A DNA stretch of 64,000 nt from Neoscytalidium dimidiatum (taxonomy: Eukaryota > Ascomycota > Dothideomycetes > Botryosphaeriales > Botryosphaeriaceae): NCBI GenBank assembly GCA_037367355.1, contig CM074697.1:620001-684000 (forward strand), given 5' to 3'. The notes below the pieces were generated by a model that was given only the letters and a program-made list of their open reading frames with translations, ran no database searches and was not told where the DNA came from. The translations under genes and the position numbers were made by a program. Positions 57,296 through 64,000 of this stretch are shown here, piece by piece; the first letter of the stretch is position 1, and every line of letters starts with the position of its first letter.

Positions 57296-60200
57296 ATGAA
57301 GCACCAGCTCTACACCAAGCTGCTCAATCGTGAGCTAGGCTTGCGCGACACCAAGTATGCCCGCGTTCACGACATCTACGGTGACAGGCAATGGATTCGC
57401 GACTTAGATATTGTCAACGAGCTTTCGGGTCACTCGGGCTGTGTGAATGCCCTATGGTAAGATCAATCCTCATGCTTGTCGATTTGCACGCTTGCTGACG
57501 TTGCTCTCTCACAGTTGGTCCAAGTCTGGCCAGCTGTTGGCATCAGGCTCGGATGACCAGCACGTAAACATCCACTCCTACCTCCCCCAGTCTTCCGAGA
57601 ACCAGTTTGACTTCACCACTACCATTGCCACCGGTCACCGTGCCAATATCTTCTCCGTCAAGTTTATGCCTTTCAGCAATGACCGCACCATTGTGACTGC
57701 CGCTGGCGACGCCGAAGTCCGCATCTTTGACATCGAGTACGCTGGAAGCTCCACCGAGCCTTCAGCTTCTACCAACACCTCTAGCCGTGCTAGGGGACTT
57801 AATACTGTGTATGATGGCGTGCGCTACCTGGGCGAGAATTCCACCAATTGCAAGGTCTTTCGTTCGCACAGCGACAGGGTGAAGAGGATCGTCACTGAAT
57901 CCTCGCCGTGGCTGTTCTTGACATGCTCGGAAGATGGCGAGGTTAGGCAATGGGACCTCCGTCAGCCTGAGTCTCATTATCCGGCTCCAAGCTCCTTGGG
58001 CAGGCGCAATTTCCATGACGACAACGTTCCGCCACCACTCATATCCTACAAACGCTACCATCTCGACCTAAACACAATCTCATGCTCTCCCAGCCAACCA
58101 CACTATATTGCCCTCGGAGGTGCTCACCTGCACTGTTTCCTGCACGACCGGCGGATGACTGGCCGGGACAAGCTACGCGAGAGGGGTGCTCCGCTCTCCT
58201 CTCCGGACAAGCTTTCGGAACATGACAGGGAGCTAATGCGACAGGCAACGCAATGCGTCCGCAAGTTCGCGCCAAATGGTCAAAGACGCATGAAGCGTAC
58301 CGACAATGGCCACATCACAGCGTGCAAGATTAGCGACCATAATCCGAACGATCTGATTGTGAGTTGGTCGGGAGAGTGGATCTACAGCTTCGATCTTGTG
58401 CACAGTCCGGATGCGGATGAGCAGGCAGAGGAAGATACCCCTAAAGCAAGCAAGGGCAATACCCGGGTCAAAGAATCGAAGAATAGAAAGAGGAAGAGGG
58501 CTAGGACAGGTCTGTCGCAGGAGAGTACTGAGCGTGCTGGCTCGAGACCACGGACTGGGGACGGCTCACCGGGAGATGACGAGGAAATGTCTTTAATGGT
58601 GCACTACGAAAACGGTCAGAGGGAAGAAATTCCAATTGAACCTCCCCGCCCGCGCAGCCCTATCTCCGAGGCGCGTGAGGCTGTCCTGCCTGAAGCTCAG
58701 AGGCAGAGCTTCCGCATCGCGAAGAACGTAGTGGCTTTGCGTAAAAACCTGTTCACTCTTGGCACGCGCAAAGAGCCTTCAGACTCCGATCCGACCGGCT
58801 ACGCTGTCCCGTTCACCTCAGTTCTCGGTTATGCTGCTACAGTTCTACCTCAGATGGATGAAGTCTCTCGCGAATGGCGGTACCCAGTCAACCCCCTCGA
58901 CATAGATGTTGCATTCCAAAATAACTTGCGGGAGAAGCGTGGATCTGCAAGACGCTTTGTTCAGGCAGCTGGAACCTTGGCCAGAGTCTTGGGTGGGAGG
59001 TTACGTACTGCAGGGAGCAGTTCTAGCCCTGCGCTGTCTTACTTTGAGAAGATCGTCCCGGCTCCTCGTGAGCCCAATGAGATACCCCGCCACGAACAAT
59101 TTGGATACGACTTCCTCAAGGCCATTCTCTTGTGGTTGGACAGCGGCGTGGGTGCCTTGCTGGAAGGCTTCACCAAGCCAAACGATATGCCCCGCAATCA
59201 CACGCGCTATCCTGTACCCGCCGACGCTGGCATCGATGCCATCGACGAAGTTCTAATTCCTTATCTACTTCAGCTTGCCGGTGAGACTCCGATTATCAAC
59301 ATCGATGCTTCGCCCTTCGAAACGGATCAGAATCGTGTGGTCTTTCCGACCGAGAAAGCTGCTGTCATCGCTTTTGCACGAGCCGTCAAAATCCCGTTCG
59401 CAGACTTGTCCAGTGCGGTGGTCCCAGCTTCACCCGGTTCTGAAGGCGGCAGCTCTCCACCCGAGGCAATTGGAGCCCAAGACCGAAAGGCTGCCCTAAG
59501 GTTCTGGGGCTTCAAGGTTGGCCGGGGGGTCTTGATGAACGCTGGCCAAGGCGTTGACTTTGCCTTTGTTGATAGGGCCTTTGGAGGTTTGGGTAGGGGA
59601 GATGCCAGTATCAGACAGGATGAAGCGGCCATCCGAAGAGCTTTGAGCACTATCAGCCCCGAAGAAGACGAGGACGTAGTTGAGAGTGCCAGCTTGGTTC
59701 GTCGGCCCAGAGGAAGCAGTTCCACAAATGAAGACGAAAGCATGGAGGATGATGAGGCCCCTGTGGCTCTGGAAGAGCTACAAGAGCTCATGAGTGGGGA
59801 GAACGACGAAGAGGACGATGAGGAAGATGATGACGACGATGATTTCCACGATGCTGATGAAGCTGAAGATTCTGAGGAAGAAACTAGCGAAGACGAGGAC
59901 GATGATTTTGATGATGATGGACCAACCAGCATTTTATTTCGGTCAGCATTCGAGCGCACGAGGTTGAAAGAGAAGGTGGAGATTGACAAACCCTGTTCAT
60001 CACATATTCGCCAATATCGCGGCCACTGCAACGTCAAGACTGTCAAGGATGTCAACTTCTTTGGTTTGGAGGATGAGTATGTCGTCAGCGGCAGCGATTC
60101 GGGCCACCTCTTCATCTGGGATAAGAAGACATCACAGATTGTCAACATTCTCGAGGGAGATGGGGAGGTCGTCAACGTGGTCCAAGGTAAAAAGACACTG

Positions 60201-60866
60201 TGTTTGGATTTTTCAGTTATCTCGCTAAATTTCAGCAGGTCACCCCTATGAGCCCATGATCGCAGTATCAGGCATCGACCACACCATTAAGGTATTCAGC
60301 CCTGATGCCCGTGCCCGCCGCAATGCTCGTCTGGGTATTGGTGTCACTCCCAGCGACGCTTCTCAGTTCTCTTCCATCTCCTTTGGCCGTCTACGGCGCG
60401 CCCGGCCGCCTCGTTCACAACCCGCGTCTGAGGAGGTTGACACCAGGACGGTCCCCGAAGGTGACGAGGATGAGGATGAGCGTGCCACGCGCAACGGACT
60501 ACCAAGTCGCCGCCGCATGCATGAAGAGTACCGCATCACCTCTGAGAATGATATCAATCGCGCCGGTGGTAGCCGCGAGACATTCATAACGGTGAGTACT
60601 AATGTCCTCATTCACGACCTTATCAATTTTACTATTCAGAGGAGTGCCATGCTCCAGCTGGGGCTCGATAACCCGAACTCGCCCTCTGTTCTCATGACAT
60701 GATTTGTGGATTGTCAAAGTGCTAAATCACTTCACAACAGCGCGGAATGCTAGCCGAACTGGCCCAACGCTTCTACATGCACCCGGATGGTGACGATGCC
60801 GAGGGAGGAGAGGGCGGCGGAACGCATCAGATCATTGTCAGTGAGGATAATTGCACTATCATGTGA
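57296..60866 (+). CDS. DCAF8/DCAF6-like WD40 protein
   Basis: Probable substrate receptor or partner of DDB1-CUL4 ubiquitin ligase. Exons 57296-57456, 57515-60186, 60239-60591 and 60741-60866 give 1103 residues. N-terminal WD repeats cover about residues 40-330 (ELSGHSGCVNALCWSKSG restored by the first splice, GHRANIFSVKFMP, WLFLTCSEDGEVRQWDLR). A disordered basic segment follows near 345-410. A long insert ends in an Asp/Glu-rich run (about 815-860), and the propeller resumes with YRGHCNVKTVKDVNFFG and VSGSDSGHLFIWD (about 885-920), the split layout of DCAF6/DCAF8. ATG at 57296 begins the conserved-looking LLNRELG stretch. The 3' end is uncertain: the model ends EDNCTIM, but a donor at 60833 would join the open segment at 61033-61224. 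Confidence 0.82.
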
Positions 60867-61032
60867 TAATCTTTTTGCTGGAGTTGCGGGGAGATATCAG
60901 CAACGGATGGCGAATTGAAGCAATCAAACACACTTCTTTCTCCCCATCAATTTCTCGTCCTTGAAAGTTTGCCTCCTTATTTTTTTTCAAAGCAGTTGTC
61001 TACACTGATTAGACCGTTCTTCACACATACAG

Positions 61033-61224
61033 AACCCGAATGCTTCGAGCAGGATCATCACACTCGCTGCTAATGCTGCCGGAATGGATGAAGTCACGTT
61101 TGCGGATGGAACTAGTGCCCTCTGGTGGCCGATCACGCTGGGCATGGAGCGGTACTACATGTTCCTTAGCGAGGAGCAAATGCTGCATTTGGCGGATATC
61201 ATTGAGTTTGAGGGTGGGATGTGA
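61033..61224 (+). other. Possible alternative last exon of the WD40 gene
   Basis: 64 codons open in phase 0 after an acceptor (ACATACAG), ending in TGA at 61222-61224. The product includes LWWPITLGMERYYMFLSEEQ, which looks like real protein. It can be joined in frame to a GTCAGT donor at 60833 (200-bp intron) or to the donor at 60592. It could also be the last exon of an unseen small gene. Confidence 0.4.
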
Positions 61225-61876
61225 ATCTGGGGATATGACGATCGGATCGGATCTGGTTTGGAAAAATTGACGGACTCATAGTGGGAGCTTGGATCCGAAT
61301 TGTCTTCTCGGGCGCTTTTCAGGCATGGTTAACCATTTCAAAGGCTCCTAGGCAGGATTAGGGTGTCCAAGGAAACATCCTTTCCGACATATTCTATGAC
61401 TGCGTACCATCTTTTTGAGGTGCTCTCTTCGAAACAACCCCATGCGCCGCTCCCAACCCGCGTCGTTCATTGCAGGTCCACCTGTGATCTCCCGATGTCA
61501 AAAGTGAACAATATCCTACCGTAGGTGCAAATCCTTCCCCACTCAAGAATCATCGCATCGGTTCCCCTCTTTCCGTGATTCCTTTCCAGATAGCCGCGTC
61601 CTATCCCTGCCCCAACACCACTCCTCCCCTAAAACCTGGATTCATTTGCTCCTTTTTCTCGTTCATCCGCCTGCTCCACTTGAGCAACCCCGCATCATCT
61701 ATCCGCTCGTATCCACTGCTCACTCGATCTCTCACCCACCCACCCACGCACACACACACACACACACGGCCCCCCTTTCACCCAGCCGATTGTACATACT
61801 TATCCACACTCGCCCACTCATCCAACCAACCAACCACCCACCAACTTTGGTCACCCACTTACAACCCTGCCCACAC
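61225..61876. other. Intergenic between convergent genes
   Basis: Pyrimidine-rich on the plus strand with CCACCCAC-type runs and a short (CA)9 repeat. No gene recognised. Confidence 0.5.
61749..61766. repeat. (CA)9 microsatellite
   Basis: Nine CA units within a CCCACC-rich stretch 3' of the arylesterase-like gene. Confidence 0.85.
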
Positions 61877-63600
61877 TCACACCTTCCCCACAAAAATGCC
61901 CCTCTCGTACAGCCCAGCGACCAACGTGATCCCCTCCTTCACATCCCTCGCGGCCGCGGAGCTGGAGCCATAGCCCGCCTGATGCCCGACGAGCAGCTCC
62001 CTCCAGGCCCACACGCCGCCTTGTTCTTCGGCCCGGACGAGCTCGCCGACCCAGCTGGGCGGGGTGTCGTCGTACGTGCGCTCGCACACGTCGAGCGTCT
62101 TCAGGTCCTCCTCGCTCAGCTGCACCGGCACCGTCTTCTTCTTCTTCTTCTTCTGCGCGTCGGCCAGGACCTCCTGGTCGCTCGCGTCGTCGCCGAGCTT
62201 GACGTCTTCATCTTCTTCTTCTTCTTCGGACGACGGGTTCTGCGCCGCGGCGGCCGCCTCCACGCGCGCGCGCAGCCGCACGCACTCGGCGCGGCGCGCG
62301 ACCGTGGCGGTCAGGCCGCCGGGCCGCGGGTGGCCGGCGGCGAGCAGGCGGCCCTGGGAGTCGACGTTGAGGTTGTCGAGCATGGCCGGGGCGCGGACCT
62401 CGGCGGTGAGGGTGAGCGAGACGGTGCCGTCGTCGTCGTCGGCGTCGGCGGTGGTGGTCAGGTTGTAGAGGCGGACGCTGCGGCCGCCGGTGGAGGCGAC
62501 GGCGAGGGTGGAGCCGTTGACGAGGGCGATGCCGTTGGCGAAGGGGATGTTCCTGGCGACGGTGGCGACGGAGATGTCGGAGGGGCTGAGGGTGGTGGAT
62601 GCGCCGGTTTCGTCGGCGGCGGCGGTGGGCAGCGTCGAGGGGAGCGTCACCTGCACGACGCTGCCGCCCGGCAGCGCGCCGTACGTCTCGATCTTGGCGG
62701 CCACGAAGGCGTCGCGGATGCGGAAGAAGTGGTCGTTGGTGACCAGGAAGCTGGTCCCGTTCAGCGCGTGGACGCTGTTCGGCGTCGAGATGCGCGGGTG
62801 CTGCACCGTCGCGCGGTGGGTGGCCGCCGGCCGCCCGAAGCCGTTCCACGGCGTGTAGTCGAAGAGCTCGACCGTCGGGCCGGTCGACGCGTGGTTGACG
62901 ACGAAGAGGGTGGACGAGGGCGCGTGGTATTCGATGCCCAGCGGGTGGAAGTCGGAGACGGCGCGCGTGCCGAAGTTCTCGATGGCGAGCGGCTGCGGGT
63001 AGCTGTCCGGCTCGGTGTAGAACCATTGGAAGATGGCGCCTGGTGGAGACGGGTCGATGAAGGTGCCCTGCAAGCGGCCGTTAGTTTAGAGCTTTTCCTC
63101 TGAACTCGGAGGTGTGAAAAGAGCCGTCAGGGATCGAGCTGTCCCGCGGTAGCTGAAGGCTCTCTTTCTCCCTTTCCACCCTACTGCAGACGTCCCAACT
63201 CACCATCACGGTGTTCCACGCATCACGCTGCGGGTCGCAGCTTAGGATCGCGACGCTCTGCTCCTCCAGGATGATGACATCCTCGCAGTTCTTCAGGATG
63301 TCCTTGTACTTGACCTCCTGCTCCTTGAAGACCGTCACGTTTTGGAGTGTGCTGACATCGGCGGTGATGAGCTGCAGCGTACCCACTCTCCAGGCCAGCT
63401 CCGGCCAGAGGAGAGCGACGCCGCCAAGGGCCTGCTCGTGTTCTTATCAGCATGCATAGCTCTGAAGATCCAATGCGTGTACCGGGTGTAGTGTTGGCAT
63501 GATAAAGCTGGGAGGACACCTGGAGCTATGACGGCGGGGGTGAGACAGCTCAAAAGCTTCCTGTGCAACGTACCACGGCGGGAAGGATCTTGCCTAGCAT
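61877..63600 (-). CDS. Arylesterase/paraoxonase-like protein (six-bladed propeller)
   Basis: Three exons, 63600-63574, 63431-63204 and 63067-61877, all phase 0; 481 residues. The nine-codon first exon plus the start of exon two gives a hydrophobic N-terminus (MLGKILPAVALGGVALLWP), a signal peptide or anchor as in paraoxonases. Family features: NCEDVIILEEQSVAILSCDP, DFHPLGIEYH, the NSVHALNGTSFLVTNDHFF calcium-site region, and FANGIALVNGSTLAVAS. These proteins are calcium-dependent lactonases/arylesterases facing the ER lumen or outside. An insert near residues 345-400 is very acidic (SEEEEEDEDVK) then basic (six Lys), absent from animal paraoxonases. The introns (142 and 136 bp) are longer than average; each join restores family sequence. 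Confidence 0.87.
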
Positions 63601-64000
63601 GTTCCTTCGCTTGTTTCGGTTCTTCTTCAGCTTCCTCGAGCCCAATAGCAAGCACAGATGGAGAAAGTGAGGTGGAGAGGGCAGGCGGGGCGGCACTATA
63701 GCGTGAGCTTAAGTAGGGTGAGAAAAGCACGGAGCTTCAGATGGTGGGGATCTGCACATGGGAGAGAGCTCCGGAGCTCCCGAGGCGTTTGGCGTTTGCA
63801 GCGCAGCGGGCACCACAAACCCGCCGGGCGAGCGAGCAGCAGACTGCGGGGAAGGCTGACTCCCAAGGGTCCCGAACTCTAATCTTGCTCACCACCGCCG
63901 GCAGTTGCAACCGCTGCCCGATTCCGAAGCGCCCGAGATAAGCACCGTAGTGGTGTTCTGCACTATGGCATCGCCGACAATTATTCTCGCGCCATAATTG
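63601..64000. other. Promoter region of arylesterase-like gene
   Basis: Upstream sequence to the window edge; no coding sequence recognised. Confidence 0.5.

Noticed and set aside
61646..63103. 485-codon plus-strand frame
   Set aside because: Antisense to the arylesterase-like gene and its 3' flank; composition is Arg/Gly/Val repeats with no domain.

Overview
The window is nuclear DNA of a filamentous ascomycete (Pezizomycotina; Dothideomycetes is my best guess but is inference). Spliceosomal introns are mostly 50-80 bp with GTRNGT donors. Genes are well spaced on both strands. HET and fungus-specific BTB families, a Questin-oxidase-like protein, DHA2 and Dal5-type transporters and long Ser/Pro/Leu-rich cell-surface-like proteins all fit this group. 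No operons, CRISPR arrays, viral genes or intact transposons were seen.

Layout. 0-11 kb: 3' part of a Questin-oxidase-like gene, a DHA2 major-facilitator transporter, a small secreted cysteine-rich protein built from four copies of one 26-residue module, and a Dal5-type anion/allantoate-like permease. 11.8-23.4 kb is a housekeeping block: SWC3 (SWR1 chromatin complex), an ABHD12-like lipase/thioesterase in divergent orientation, mitochondrial elongation factor G (MEF1), N-myristoyltransferase (NMT1, with a GC-AG intron), and a conserved one-pass membrane protein with a PPxY motif. 25-36 kb: an FAD monooxygenase and an old-yellow-enzyme-type flavin oxidoreductase divergent across 2.3 kb, then a HET-domain gene whose splice donor sits in a (TG)17 microsatellite, and a fungus-specific polytopic membrane protein. 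36-57 kb looks accessory: a broken HET gene, an intron-containing tRNA-Lys(CTT), a 9.4-kb intronless gene for a 3132-residue repetitive secreted protein, and a broken BTB-domain gene, with long empty stretches between. 57-64 kb: a DCAF8/DCAF6-like WD40 protein with an uncertain 3' end, and an arylesterase/paraoxonase-like secreted or membrane-anchored protein.

How they relate. Most genes are independent units. The pairs most likely to share control are SWC3/ABHD12-like (730-bp divergent promoter) and the FAD monooxygenase/OYE pair. The most unusual items are the quadruplicated C-x6-C-x10-C-x6-C secreted protein (7104-7595) and the giant repeat protein (40670-50068). Splice coordinates were derived by hand from reading frame and GT/AG sites and not checked against transcripts.
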